DNA from: Blautia hominis
GTDB lineage: Bacteria > Bacillota > Clostridia > Lachnospirales > Lachnospiraceae
Assembly (NCBI GenBank): GCA_002270465.1
Contig: NQOF01000002.1
Span: 372,001 to 436,000 of the forward strand
DNA: 64,000 nucleotides
Direction: 5' to 3'
Positions 1-8,981 of the stretch are shown in pieces. The notes beneath the pieces were generated by a model. That model made no database searches. It was not told the DNA's origin and was given only the letters and a program-made list of their open reading frames with translations. Each line of letters begins with the position of its first letter. Position 1 is the first letter of the stretch. The translations under genes and the position numbers were made by a program.

Positions 1-233
1 CTGTGATAGATTATAGCGTTCCTGTTGCGGCAGAGTTAGGATTCGGCACTTTGCCTACGTCTAATGTTCTGAAATATATCCTGGAGGATGGCTCCTGGAT
101 TGCAGTGCGGCCATCTGGAACAGAGCCTAAAATTAAGATTTATTACGGCGTCAAGGGTACTGATAAAGAGGCAGTTGAGAAAAGGCTGGAAGAAATCCAA
201 AATACGATTAAGATAAAATTGGGTCTGAAATAG
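1..233 (+). CDS. Phosphoglucomutase/phosphomannomutase, C-terminal end only
   Basis: The reading frame is open at the left edge, so only the last 77 or so residues are present. They contain [17 protein letters not shown], the phosphate-binding loop of domain 4 in the alpha-D-phosphohexomutase family. The enzyme interconverts hexose-6-phosphate and hexose-1-phosphate in the cytoplasm. It lies 13 bp upstream of a mannose-1-phosphate guanylyltransferase gene and close to a mannose-6-phosphate isomerase gene, so supply of mannose-1-phosphate for GDP-mannose is the likely role. Phosphoglucomutase specificity cannot be excluded, because the catalytic serine and sugar-binding loops lie outside the window. 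Confidence 0.9.
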   Translation, partial: VIDYSVPVAAELGFGTLPTSNVLKYILEDGSWIAVRPSGTEPKIKIYYGVKGTDKEAVEKRLEEIQNTIKIKLGLK

Positions 234-246
234 GAGGATAAGACGT

Positions 247-1560
247 ATGAATATCATTTTGCTGTCTGGCGGAAGTGGCAAGCGTCTGTGGCCTCTTTCT
301 AATGATGTGCGTAGCAAACAGTTTATTAAGCTGTTAAAAGATGAACAGGGAGAATATGAATCTATGGTTCAGCGTGTCTATCGCCAAATCACTACGGTGG
401 ATAAAGACGCTAAGGTAACGATTGCAACCAGTAAGTCACAGGCGAGTGCCATTAAAAATCAACTGGGAGAGAAAGTGGGTATCTGTGTAGAGCCTTGTCG
501 CCGAGATACATTTCCGGCGATTGTATTGGCTGTAACATATCTCAAAGATGAGTTGGGCGTTGACACAGAGGAAACAGTTGTGGTTTGCCCAGTTGACCCT
601 TATGTAGATAATACTTATTACGAAGCTGCTATGGCTTTGCAGGAGATTACTGATGCGGGTGGTGCAAGCTTGACATTGATGGGCATTGAGCCTACATACC
701 CCAGTGAGAAATATGGCTACATTATACCGGAAAATAGTAATTATGTCAGTAAAGTCAAAGAGTTTAAGGAGAAACCGGATACAGAGATGGCAAAGAAATA
801 TCTAGCGCAGAGTGCGCTCTGGAATGCCGGCGTTTTTGCATTTAAGCTTGGTTATCTGTTGGATAAAGCACACAGCATGATTGATTTTGAGGATTACCGG
901 GATTTGTTCAATAAATACGATATGCTGACGAAAATCAGCTTCGATTATGCAGTTGTTGAAAAGGAATCTAGTATTCAGGTGTTACGTTATAGCGGTGATT
1001 GGAAAGATGTTGGAACCTGGAATATGATGGCAGAGGTTATGGCCAATAAAACTAAGGGAAAGGCAATTCTCGATGAATCCAGTGATAATACTAATGTGGT
1101 GAATGAGCTAAATATTCCGATTCTCTGCATGGGTTGCAAGAACATGATTGTTGCGGCAAGCGGCGACGGTATATTGATAGCCGACAAAGAGCGCAGCGGT
1201 AATATGAAACCTTACGTTGAAAAAATCGAGACAGAAGCCATGTATGTCGAAAAGTCATGGGGATCCTATACGGTTATTGATGTGCAATCGGGTTCGATGA
1301 CCGTCAAAGTGTCTATGAAGGCTGGGGAGCATATGAGCTACCATATGCACAATTATCGTGAGGAAGTTTGGACAGTTGTTTCTGGCAAAGGTAAGGCAAT
1401 AGTGGATGGCATGGAGCAGCAGCTACGTACTGGGGATGTAATCACGATTGCAGCTGGCTGTAAGCATATGATTGAGGCAATAACTGATTTAGACATTGTA
1501 GAGATTCAAATTGGTGATGAAATTAGTGCCAGTGATAAGGTAAAGTTTGCAGTGGAATGA
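247..1560 (+). CDS. manC: Mannose-1-phosphate guanylyltransferase with C-terminal cupin
   Basis: Makes GDP-mannose from mannose-1-phosphate and GTP in the cytoplasm. The N-terminus carries the nucleotidyltransferase signature LLSGGSGKRLWPLS followed by the SKQF element (residues 4-26). FKEKPD and NAGVFAF, typical of sugar-nucleotidyltransferase active sites, follow near residues 175-200. The last 110 residues form a cupin (YHMHNYREEVWTVVSG) of the type II phosphomannose isomerase domain seen in bifunctional ManC/AlgA/XanB proteins. At 437 residues it is slightly shorter than the usual 460-480. The start is supported by a GGAGG site 8-9 bp upstream. A separate type I ManA follows 18 bp downstream, so the cupin may not be the main isomerase. 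Confidence 0.92.
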   Translation: MNIILLSGGSGKRLWPLSNDVRSKQFIKLLKDEQGEYESMVQRVYRQITTVDKDAKVTIATSKSQASAIKNQLGEKVGICVEPCRRDTFPAIVLAVTYLKDELGVDTEETVVVCPVDPYVDNTYYEAAMALQEITDAGGASLTLMGIEPTYPSEKYGYIIPENSNYVSKVKEFKEKPDTEMAKKYLAQSALWNAGVFAFKLGYLLDKAHSMIDFEDYRDLFNKYDMLTKISFDYAVVEKESSIQVLRYSGDWKDVGTWNMMAEVMANKTKGKAILDESSDNTNVVNELNIPILCMGCKNMIVAASGDGILIADKERSGNMKPYVEKIETEAMYVEKSWGSYTVIDVQSGSMTVKVSMKAGEHMSYHMHNYREEVWTVVSGKGKAIVDGMEQQLRTGDVITIAAGCKHMIEAITDLDIVEIQIGDEISASDKVKFAVE

Positions 1561-1578
1561 GAGGGCAGGAGTTAAGCC

Positions 1579-2544
1579 ATGGAGATTTTTAGATTACAGC
1601 CTGCTGGTAAGGATTATCTCTGGGGCGGTGTACGTCTCAGAGAAGAGTATGGGAAGAAAATTGACATTACTCCACTGGCGGAGACGTGGGAATGCTCTGT
1701 ACATCCAGATGGTTCAAGTATGATCGCAAATGGTTCTTTTAGGGGAGAAACGCTGGCGGAGGTTTTGGAACAGCATCCAGAATATTTGGGGACAAAGGTG
1801 AATGGTGGTGAACTCCCTATTCTGGTGAAGTTCATCGATGCAAAGAGAGACTTGTCTGTTCAAGTACATCCTGATGATGAGTATGCAAGGGAGCATGAGC
1901 ATCAGAATGGCAAAACAGAGATGTGGTATGTCATTGATGCAGAGGATGGAGCAAATTTGATATATGGGTTTCGGCATAGAGTGACAGAGCAAATTTTAAG
2001 GAATGCTGTAGAAACGGGAACATTGGAAAAGCAATTGCAAAAAGTTCCGGTACACCGTGGAGATGTGTTCTATGTTCCCGCAGGAACAGTTCATGGAATT
2101 GGAGCTGGAATTCTCATTGCAGAGATACAGGAAAGCTCAAATGTAACTTATCGTGTTTATGATTACAATCGGATAGATAAGAGTGGAAAAAGGAGAGAAT
2201 TACATTTTGACAAGGCTGTTCAGGTCATGGATATGAAGGTTGCATCGGAGGCAAAGCAAAAGCCTCGAATGATAAAGCATTATCCAGGATGTTCACGGGA
2301 ATTGCTATCCCGTTGTAAATACTTTGAAACGGAACGGATACAGGTAACAAAAGGTTTTTCTTTTTCAGTAAAGGAAGAATCGTTTCAAGTTCTGATGTGC
2401 TTGGATGGATATGGACAGATAGAGACGATGGATGCAGATAGGAAGCCTGTACGGTTTTGCAAAGGAGAGACGCTGTTTTTACCTGCTGGATTGGGAAGAT
2501 GTTTGGTTATTGGTGATTGCACAGCTTTAAAAATAAGATGTTAG
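1579..2544 (+). CDS. manA: Mannose-6-phosphate isomerase, class I
   Basis: Interconverts fructose-6-phosphate and mannose-6-phosphate, feeding the mutase and ManC immediately upstream. The 321-residue length matches the short Firmicutes ManA/Pmi. Visible zinc-site elements are VQVHPDDEYAREHE and GKTEMWYV (near residues 93-115) and PAGTVHGIGAG (near residues 164-175). LWGG near residue 15 is typical of the family start. It begins 18 bp after manC, so the two are almost certainly co-transcribed. The gene is followed by 217 bp without a recognisable gene, the largest gap in this part of the capsule locus, so a new transcript may begin before the next gene. Confidence 0.93.
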   Translation: MEIFRLQPAGKDYLWGGVRLREEYGKKIDITPLAETWECSVHPDGSSMIANGSFRGETLAEVLEQHPEYLGTKVNGGELPILVKFIDAKRDLSVQVHPDDEYAREHEHQNGKTEMWYVIDAEDGANLIYGFRHRVTEQILRNAVETGTLEKQLQKVPVHRGDVFYVPAGTVHGIGAGILIAEIQESSNVTYRVYDYNRIDKSGKRRELHFDKAVQVMDMKVASEAKQKPRMIKHYPGCSRELLSRCKYFETERIQVTKGFSFSVKEESFQVLMCLDGYGQIETMDADRKPVRFCKGETLFLPAGLGRCLVIGDCTALKIRC

Positions 2545-2761
2545 GGAATAGTGAATAATGCAGTGTATTGTTATAATGGCATAAAAGCCCAGATACTTTA
2601 CGGTAATTATTATCTATACATTAGAGATTGCATCGGATTGATAATAGTAATGTCCTATTAAGACGAAAAGTTAAAGCAAATTCTTAGTGGATGGAAATTC
2701 TAATGGAGAGGCAGAAAAATAAAATCAATTAGATTAATTATGTTAAGGATAGGAGAAAGCA

Positions 2762-3538
2762 ATGGCTAGAATCAAATTTATGAATACAGAAATTGATAAT
2801 CTAACAATGGATGAGACCTTGCAGGTAGTCGATAACCTTATTAAAGAGAATAAAAATGCCTATGTTGTTACTCCAAATGTTGATCATATTGTACAATTGG
2901 AAACAAATAAGGAACTACAAGCTGTTTATGCCAATGCTTCTCTAATTTTAACTGATGGAAAACCTCTTATTTGGATCTCAAGGTGGTATGGAACACCAAT
3001 TAAGCAGAAAATATCAGGATCAGATTTATTTCCGCTACTTTGCAAGATGGTGGCCGAAAAAGGATATAAGATGTTCTTCCTTGGCGCGGCAGAAGGTGTT
3101 GCAGAACAGGCTGCAAAGAATCTTTCTAAACGTTTTAAGGGACTTAAAGTAGTTGGCACTTATTCTCCGCCATTGGGATTTGAAAAAGACGAAAAGGAAA
3201 TAGCTAAGGTTAAGCAGCTAATAAAGGATACTAATCCTCACATTTTAATAATTGGTCTTGGGTGTCCGAAACAGGAAAAATTCATGTATTATTATAGCAA
3301 AGAACTTGGTGTTCCAATTTCTTTTGGGTTTGGAGCGAGTCTTGATTTTGAGGCAGGTAATGTCAGACGAGCGCCGAAATGGATGGCTGATAATGGCTTA
3401 GAATGGCTATTCAGGATAACGCAAGATCCGAAACGAATGGTAAAACGGTATCTTATTGACGATCGAAAGATTCTTGGATTGGCTATTAAATACAAGAAGG
3501 AAGGCCTAGAAAGGAAGAAAAGTAAATGCAAGTACTGA
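2762..3538 (+). CDS. WecB/TagA/CpsF family glycosyltransferase
   Basis: A GT26-type enzyme that transfers a sugar, commonly N-acetylmannosamine or its acid, to an undecaprenyl-linked acceptor at the inner face of the membrane. At 258 residues it has the family length. Motifs include VTPNVDHIVQLE, LTDGKPLIW, ISGSDLFP, FFLGAAEGVAEQAA and GLGCPKQEKFM. The gene starts after an AGGAGA site and overlaps the next glycosyltransferase by 13 bp, suggesting translational coupling. In capsule clusters this family usually adds the second sugar. No membrane-bound initiating sugar-phosphate transferase is visible in this window, so the initiator may lie further upstream. The precise donor sugar is unknown. 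Confidence 0.9.
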   Translation: MARIKFMNTEIDNLTMDETLQVVDNLIKENKNAYVVTPNVDHIVQLETNKELQAVYANASLILTDGKPLIWISRWYGTPIKQKISGSDLFPLLCKMVAEKGYKMFFLGAAEGVAEQAAKNLSKRFKGLKVVGTYSPPLGFEKDEKEIAKVKQLIKDTNPHILIIGLGCPKQEKFMYYYSKELGVPISFGFGASLDFEAGNVRRAPKWMADNGLEWLFRITQDPKRMVKRYLIDDRKILGLAIKYKKEGLERKKSKCKY

Positions 3539-4638
3539 TTGATTTAACTTCTCTGGCCGATAACTTTTCTGGAATAGAGCGATTTGCATTATGTATTACA
3601 AAAGAACTTCTGGTCGCAGAGAATAGAAAAGATATAAAATATATTCTTGTTTTCAAGAATGAAGTACAGAGGGAATTTATAGACAACGAAAATGCAGAAA
3701 ATATAGTTTTATATGGAAAGAATAAACTGATGTTTAATCAGGTAATTCTACCTACAGCTTTGGCAAAAATTAAGGCTGATTATTACTTTTTTCCCGCTTT
3801 TCCAGCTCCATTTTTCTTTTTCAATAAAAATGCAATTAGTGCTATACATGATGTTGGATGTTGGGATAGTCCTAGCAAAAATAAGAAATATATGATTGCA
3901 TATTTTAAAATCATGTATCGTAAGGCCGCATTCGGAAAAAAGAAAGTTGTGACGGTATCGGAATTTTCTAAAAAAAGAATAGTTACTATCCTAAAAAAGA
4001 ATCCAGAGGAAATTATGGTGATTTATGATGGCTTATCAGACGGTTTTGATATGTTTCTATACGATACAAGTCGAGAAAAAAAAGCAAAGGATGAATACAA
4101 ACTACCCCCCAAATATATTCTATGCTTATCTACACTTGAGCCACGTAAAAATTTGAAATTACTAATTAAAGCATATGATGAATTATTGCAGAATAAAGAA
4201 ATAGATATTGAATTGGTTTTGGCTGGTAGAAAAGGATGGGCAATTGATGATTTGTTGAATAATCTAAATAAAGAGACAGTTGAACGGATTCATTTTACGG
4301 GATTTATTGATGATGATTTGTTACCATATGTGTATAGAAATGCTGATTTCTTTGTTTTTCCGTCTGTATATGAAGGATTTGGAGTTCCGCCAATTGAGGC
4401 AATGTCTATGGGAGTACCAGTCATCTCTTCAAATGCCGCATCATTACCAGAAGCATTAGGTAATGCGGCAATTTATTTTCGTAGTGACGACCTCATAGAT
4501 TTAAAGGAAAAAATCATAAATATTCTTTCACTAAAAAAAGAAGAACTTAATACGATTAAAGAAAGGGGATTTATTCAGGCACATAAATTCAAGTGGAAAA
4601 CAGAGGCAATAAAACTGCGTGATGGTTTGTTTAGATAA
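3526..4638 (+). CDS. Glycosyltransferase, GT4 (GT-B fold)
   Basis: A 370-residue retaining glycosyltransferase that probably extends the repeat unit in the cytoplasm. The C-terminal half shows the Glycos_transf_1 signature: STLEPRKNLKLLIKAY (near residues 201-216), then VYEGFGVPPIEAMSMGVPVISS (near residues 282-303), where the EGFG..PIEAM loop contacts the donor sugar nucleotide. The N-terminal half is divergent, as expected for the acceptor-binding domain. The start overlaps the previous gene by 13 bp. Mannosyl or rhamnosyl transfer would fit the neighbouring GDP-mannose and dTDP-sugar genes, but the sequence does not fix the specificity. Confidence 0.9.
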   Translation: MQVLIDLTSLADNFSGIERFALCITKELLVAENRKDIKYILVFKNEVQREFIDNENAENIVLYGKNKLMFNQVILPTALAKIKADYYFFPAFPAPFFFFNKNAISAIHDVGCWDSPSKNKKYMIAYFKIMYRKAAFGKKKVVTVSEFSKKRIVTILKKNPEEIMVIYDGLSDGFDMFLYDTSREKKAKDEYKLPPKYILCLSTLEPRKNLKLLIKAYDELLQNKEIDIELVLAGRKGWAIDDLLNNLNKETVERIHFTGFIDDDLLPYVYRNADFFVFPSVYEGFGVPPIEAMSMGVPVISSNAASLPEALGNAAIYFRSDDLIDLKEKIINILSLKKEELNTIKERGFIQAHKFKWKTEAIKLRDGLFR

Positions 4639-4715
4639 TCTTAATTAGGTATAATGTCATAACAATTATAAATAATCAATTAATGACGAGAGTTTCACTA
4701 AAGGAGTAAACAGCT

Positions 4716-5831
4716 ATGGCAAAAGTAATAGCATTATATTTACCACAATTTCATCCCATTCCAGAAAATGATGAATGGTATGGTAAGGGGTTTACGGAAT
4801 GGACAAATGTGGCAAATGCAAAACCGCTGTTCAGAGGACATAAGCAGCCTAGGGTTCCGGCTGATTTAGGATTCTACGATTTACGAGTACCAGAAACCCG
4901 TTATCAACAGGCTGAAATGGCTAGACAATATGGACTGGATGGATTTGCATTTTATCATTATTGGTTTGGTAATGGGAAACAGCTTCTGGAAAAGCCATTT
5001 CAAACTATTTTGGAAGATAAGAAATATAGATTCCCATTTATGCTGCATTGGGCTAATGGCTCATGGTCAAAAAAGATGTGGAATCCTAATGGTGAGGGAG
5101 ATAAACTTCTTATTGAACAGACATATCCCGGAGAGGAGGATGCTATACTTCATTTTTATGCTTTACTTCCAGCATTTCGTGATGAAAGATATATGCGAAT
5201 GAATGACAGAATTATGTTTACTGTCGATCAGCCAATGAAGTCACCAGAAATATTATATATGTTTGATATATGGCGGGACTTAGCACGTAAAGAAGGTATA
5301 GGGGATTTTTTTTTCATTGCGCACTCTGCGCATAATGAAGAGGTGACAAAATTAAAAGAAGGCGGAGTGGATGCACTTATGTCTAAAGATGGACTCTATA
5401 AGGGGGCATATGATGCAATGATTGATTCACAATATAGAAAAATAATGTATAATGATCTGACTGCTAAAGCAAAGTTCATTATGCGTAAGAAACTGGGATT
5501 ACCGAATGTTTATGAATATAAAGATGCAATCAAGTGCGCGTTTGGGGAATATGATAAGGATGTTCGTGTATTCCCTGAGGTATTTCCTCGATTTGATCAT
5601 TCTCCGAGGTCAAATGGGAAGGAATTGATTTACATAAATGATACGCCAGAGCTTTTTGGCGAATATATGTCAAAGGCACTTGATATCATTAAAGATAAGC
5701 CGGAGGAAAGGCAATTGGTTTATATTAGAGCATGGAATGAGTGGGGGGAAGGGAATTATCTTGAACCTGATTTAGATTCAGGACTCGGATATTTAGAGGC
5801 AATAAGGAAGGCTGTAAATGAGTTTAAGTAA
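4716..5831 (+). CDS. WbsX-like protein (GH99-like domain), polysaccharide modification
   Basis: A 371-residue member of the WbsX family found in O-antigen and capsule loci. The start is diagnostic: VIALYLPQFHPIPENDEWYGKG (split here at residues 4-25) followed by FTEWTNV. Further on are GLDGFAFYHYWF (near residues 74-85) and the C-terminal YIRAWNEWGEGNYLEPD (near residues 337-353). The fold is related to GH99 TIM-barrel enzymes and the family is usually annotated as a glycosyltransferase, but the reaction is not settled. The AAGGAG ribosome site is 7-8 bp upstream. The 3' end overlaps the next gene by 14 bp. Confidence 0.88.
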   Translation: MAKVIALYLPQFHPIPENDEWYGKGFTEWTNVANAKPLFRGHKQPRVPADLGFYDLRVPETRYQQAEMARQYGLDGFAFYHYWFGNGKQLLEKPFQTILEDKKYRFPFMLHWANGSWSKKMWNPNGEGDKLLIEQTYPGEEDAILHFYALLPAFRDERYMRMNDRIMFTVDQPMKSPEILYMFDIWRDLARKEGIGDFFFIAHSAHNEEVTKLKEGGVDALMSKDGLYKGAYDAMIDSQYRKIMYNDLTAKAKFIMRKKLGLPNVYEYKDAIKCAFGEYDKDVRVFPEVFPRFDHSPRSNGKELIYINDTPELFGEYMSKALDIIKDKPEERQLVYIRAWNEWGEGNYLEPDLDSGLGYLEAIRKAVNEFK

Positions 5832-6942
5832 TATTAATATTATAGGCTATAAGTGTTGTGGATGTGAAGCTTGTTATGCTGTATGTCCAAGGGATGCTAT
5901 ATACTCATTAAGAGGGGCAAGAGGAGAGCTTGTTTACAAAGCGGGTGACTTATGTATCAACTGTGGCAAGTGTCTTAGTGTATGTGCTGCTAAAAGCGCA
6001 AAAACATATGAAGCGACTGATGTTTTCTTTAGAGGTATAACAAAACAAAAAGATGTGTTAAAGAAATCTTCGTCGGGCGGGATTGCCTTTGAAATGGCAA
6101 GAAAAATCCTTACATACGGGGATATTATATATGCAGCAGTATGGGATGTCGATAAGCAGATGGTGAGGCATTCGAGGATTACTTCATTGCGAGAATTACC
6201 TTCTATGCAAGGAAGCAAATATGTACACAGCACAATTGAAAAAGAAACATATGTTAGTATTCTAGAGGATGCAAAAACACACAAAGTGTTGTTTATAGGA
6301 TGTCCGTGTCAAGTATCAGCCGTAAAAAATATTGTGGGGGATAATGATAATTTGATTTGTATTGACCTTGTATGCCATGGAGTTCCAAGTGCTGAAATGT
6401 TAGAAGAACAGCTACGAATCTTAACTAAGAAACCAATTAAAATGCTTTCGTTCAGACACGGATTAGACTTTACTCTTGATATAGAAGATTCTAGTGGCAA
6501 GGTTTATTCTGTTAAGGGGTATGACAATCCGTATTATTCTCTTTTTCTTAGTTTTTCTTCGTTAAGGGAAAGCTGCTATTCTTGTAGTTACGCCAATAGG
6601 AAGAGAGTTGGAGATCTTACAATTGGAGATTACACTGAGGACGGAACGGGATATTCCTGTGTTATTCCTAATTCAGACATAGGGAAACAGCTCATAAAGG
6701 AAACAGTGTCAATTATTGATTACAAAAAAAGAAACGCGTGTTTGTTATTAGAAAATGATGCACTAAATCATCCTACATATAGAAACGCTAAGATGAAAGA
6801 TTTTACTGATAGATATAATAAGTATGGATTATATTTTGCGTATTATAGAACTTTTTATATTTTTGTTATAAAACGAGTTTGTAGAAGAATTTTGGGAGAT
6901 AAGCTCTATGATAAGTTTTTAAAACGCATAAAAAAGAAATAG
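5818..6942 (+). CDS. Coenzyme F420 hydrogenase/dehydrogenase beta-subunit-like Fe-S protein
   Basis: The protein starts with two [4Fe-4S] ferredoxin-type motifs: CCGCEACYAVCP (near residues 12-23) and CINCGKCLSVC (near residues 46-56). The FrhB_FdhB N- and C-terminal domains follow, with SSGGIAFEMA and GCPCQVSAVKN. Such proteins appear in many capsule and O-antigen loci of anaerobes, commonly together with a polysaccharide pyruvyl transferase, and one is encoded three genes downstream. A redox role in sugar or pyruvyl modification is inferred. It is unlikely to be a methanogenic hydrogenase subunit, because the other subunits are absent. It overlaps the upstream gene by 14 bp. Confidence 0.85.
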   Translation: MSLSNINIIGYKCCGCEACYAVCPRDAIYSLRGARGELVYKAGDLCINCGKCLSVCAAKSAKTYEATDVFFRGITKQKDVLKKSSSGGIAFEMARKILTYGDIIYAAVWDVDKQMVRHSRITSLRELPSMQGSKYVHSTIEKETYVSILEDAKTHKVLFIGCPCQVSAVKNIVGDNDNLICIDLVCHGVPSAEMLEEQLRILTKKPIKMLSFRHGLDFTLDIEDSSGKVYSVKGYDNPYYSLFLSFSSLRESCYSCSYANRKRVGDLTIGDYTEDGTGYSCVIPNSDIGKQLIKETVSIIDYKKRNACLLLENDALNHPTYRNAKMKDFTDRYNKYGLYFAYYRTFYIFVIKRVCRRILGDKLYDKFLKRIKKK

Positions 6943-6953
6943 AGGCAGGGAAT

Positions 6954-8315
6954 ATGCAGGAAGGTGGTGATAGTTTGGGTTTGTTTTTTTTAACTTGTTA
7001 CACAGCCATTACATGCGCAATTACAATTAGATCAATAATAAAGAAAAAAAATATAATATACTGTGCGCTATGGTGTGAATATGCACTATCGGCGGTCTTC
7101 TGTGTGTTCTGTAAAGTGTACCAGGCTGATTTGGTTGGATTTAGTACATTGCATAATAGATGGTACGATTTATCAGATACAACATGGTGGGGATATTTTC
7201 TGATTATTGTATGTAATCTGATTGCATTTAAACCCTTCGAAGTTTTTGACCATGGTTCTTCTTTAGGGAGTATGGGAAAGAGAAAGGGTGCAAAGCAATA
7301 TATGAGCTTTTATGCATATATTTACATTTTGCTGGCGTTTGTTTTTATTATATTTGCATTTGATAATATTAGAAATATATTAGGAATATCAGACTTGGGA
7401 GCGTTACGATCTTCGCTATATGGGAACAGCGATAATGAATCTATACTTGTAATAACAAATAATTTTATTGCAAATTTATGTTACAAACTTTGTACACAAT
7501 TTAAGTACATGAGCATTTTTGTGGCTTTGCTTATGTTTAAGGAAAGGCATCGTGTGAAGACAGCAGTAGGTTTACTTGTAATGACTTTTGCAATTTATTA
7601 TATTTATGCTTCTGCAAATGCTGCGCGTGGAGGCCTGCTTATTTTTGTGTTTTGTTCGTTTCTTATGATACTGGCATTCTTCAAATATATGAGTGGTGGA
7701 TCAAAAAGAAAGCTTATTATTTTGTGCTCTGTATGCTGTGCGCTTGTTGTTTCTTTCTTTTTTGCCGTTACAATGTCAAGAGTTGCAACAGATACTGGTG
7801 GAGGGAATCTGTTGCTTAGAAATATTTCGTTTTATTTAGGACATGGACCGATTGAATTTAGTAAAATTACAGGTTCTTTAGAAAATTTTGCATATGGGGA
7901 GACAATCATCGGAAGACTAATGAACCACTATTTTGGAACTGCATACAGTTGGGAGCATATACAGTCAGAAATAGGATACCCTGATATCGGCCCTGTATTT
8001 ATTACATATTTAGGATATATATATACAGACTTTGGTATATTTAGCTGTATTGGTTTTACATGGACTTGGTCATTTTTTATGTGTAGGTGGTTGAAAAAAC
8101 CGAAATTGCATATCAGCACAATCTTCATTTTTATGTATTATTTGAGTTTCTATGTGACGGGAAATTTCGCAGTAGGGCGTTTGGAGTATGCAGGTCTGAT
8201 TACTGCACATATTATAGCGTTAATAATTCGCCTAATAGAAGAGCAGTTAAGAATCAGAACTAGAAGAAATTCATTACCTTATGTATGTGGTGATAGTGTG
8301 TATGAAAAGAGGTAG
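6954..8315 (+). CDS. Polysaccharide polymerase, Wzy/O-antigen ligase-like membrane protein
   Basis: A 453-residue polytopic membrane protein with about ten hydrophobic segments and a large central loop (near residues 270-340) containing the polar stretch around GHGPIEF and GETIIGRLMNHYFG. Length, topology and position between repeat-unit enzymes and the flippase fit Wzy, which links repeat units on the outer face of the membrane. Sequence conservation in Wzy proteins is very low, so context carries much of this call. The ATG is preceded by a modest purine-rich site. A TTG eight codons downstream is an alternative start. The stop lies 2 bp before the acyltransferase start. Confidence 0.75.
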   Translation: MQEGGDSLGLFFLTCYTAITCAITIRSIIKKKNIIYCALWCEYALSAVFCVFCKVYQADLVGFSTLHNRWYDLSDTTWWGYFLIIVCNLIAFKPFEVFDHGSSLGSMGKRKGAKQYMSFYAYIYILLAFVFIIFAFDNIRNILGISDLGALRSSLYGNSDNESILVITNNFIANLCYKLCTQFKYMSIFVALLMFKERHRVKTAVGLLVMTFAIYYIYASANAARGGLLIFVFCSFLMILAFFKYMSGGSKRKLIILCSVCCALVVSFFFAVTMSRVATDTGGGNLLLRNISFYLGHGPIEFSKITGSLENFAYGETIIGRLMNHYFGTAYSWEHIQSEIGYPDIGPVFITYLGYIYTDFGIFSCIGFTWTWSFFMCRWLKKPKLHISTIFIFMYYLSFYVTGNFAVGRLEYAGLITAHIIALIIRLIEEQLRIRTRRNSLPYVCGDSVYEKR

Positions 8316-8317
8316 CA

Positions 8318-8950
8318 GTGGTGTTCGGAATAAAGAATAAGATACGAGAAGTTATTTTCAAATATAAATGGAAGAAACATAATCCCCATAATTTCACAAG
8401 TGCGAATTCTCTTTTTGATGAACAGCAGGTATCGGTTGGAAAGAAGACTTATGGGAAATTGAATATAAATCTCGGTACTAACCCAGTGCGTACAATAAAG
8501 ATTGGCAATTTTTGTTCGATAGCCCCAGGTGTTCAGTTTATTATTAATCCCCATAATTATCGTTTTTTCTCATCATGGGGATGGCAGATATATGAGTATC
8601 ATGAACGATGGTATGAATGGGAAAGGAAGACCAGTATCATTGTTGAAGATGATGTCTGGATTGGTCAAGGAGCGACAATTCTTGGAGGAGCTATTTTGCA
8701 TCAAGGTTGTGTCATAGGCGCAGGTTCTGTAGTGAGCTGTGAGATTCCACCTTACGCTATATATGCAGGCCACAGGATTATTAAGTATAGGTTTAGCTCA
8801 GAAGTATGCCAAAAATTAGAACAGATAGATTATTCTCAATTTGACCAAGAAATTATAGAAAGAATCAAAGGCTGGCACAAGATAGAGATTAATGAATCTA
8901 AAATAGATGACTTTCTGAAACTTGTGCCACTAAAGAAAGTGAAAATTTAG
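8318..8950 (+). CDS. Left-handed beta-helix (hexapeptide repeat) acetyltransferase
   Basis: A 210-residue xenobiotic/CatB-type acyltransferase that probably O- or N-acetylates a sugar of the repeat unit. Hexapeptide-like turns are visible as IGNFCSIAPGVQFI (near residues 66-79) and VWIGQGATILGGAILHQGCV (near residues 109-128), followed by IGAGSVVSCEIPPYAIYAGH. The NPHNY segment contains the conserved catalytic-region histidine seen in VatD/CatB relatives. Two adjacent GTG codons (8318 and 8321) could start translation, preceded by AAGAGG. It follows the polymerase gene without a gap and is 31 bp upstream of the pyruvyl transferase gene. Confidence 0.87.
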   Translation: MVFGIKNKIREVIFKYKWKKHNPHNFTSANSLFDEQQVSVGKKTYGKLNINLGTNPVRTIKIGNFCSIAPGVQFIINPHNYRFFSSWGWQIYEYHERWYEWERKTSIIVEDDVWIGQGATILGGAILHQGCVIGAGSVVSCEIPPYAIYAGHRIIKYRFSSEVCQKLEQIDYSQFDQEIIERIKGWHKIEINESKIDDFLKLVPLKKVKI

Positions 8951-8981
8951 TCAAAGATTATATTAAAAGGATGTTTTTGAG

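Noticed and set aside
5818-6942. F420-reducing hydrogenase subunit for energy metabolism
   Set aside because: There are no partner subunits, and the neighbours are polysaccharide genes. The family is often found in such loci with pyruvyl transferases.
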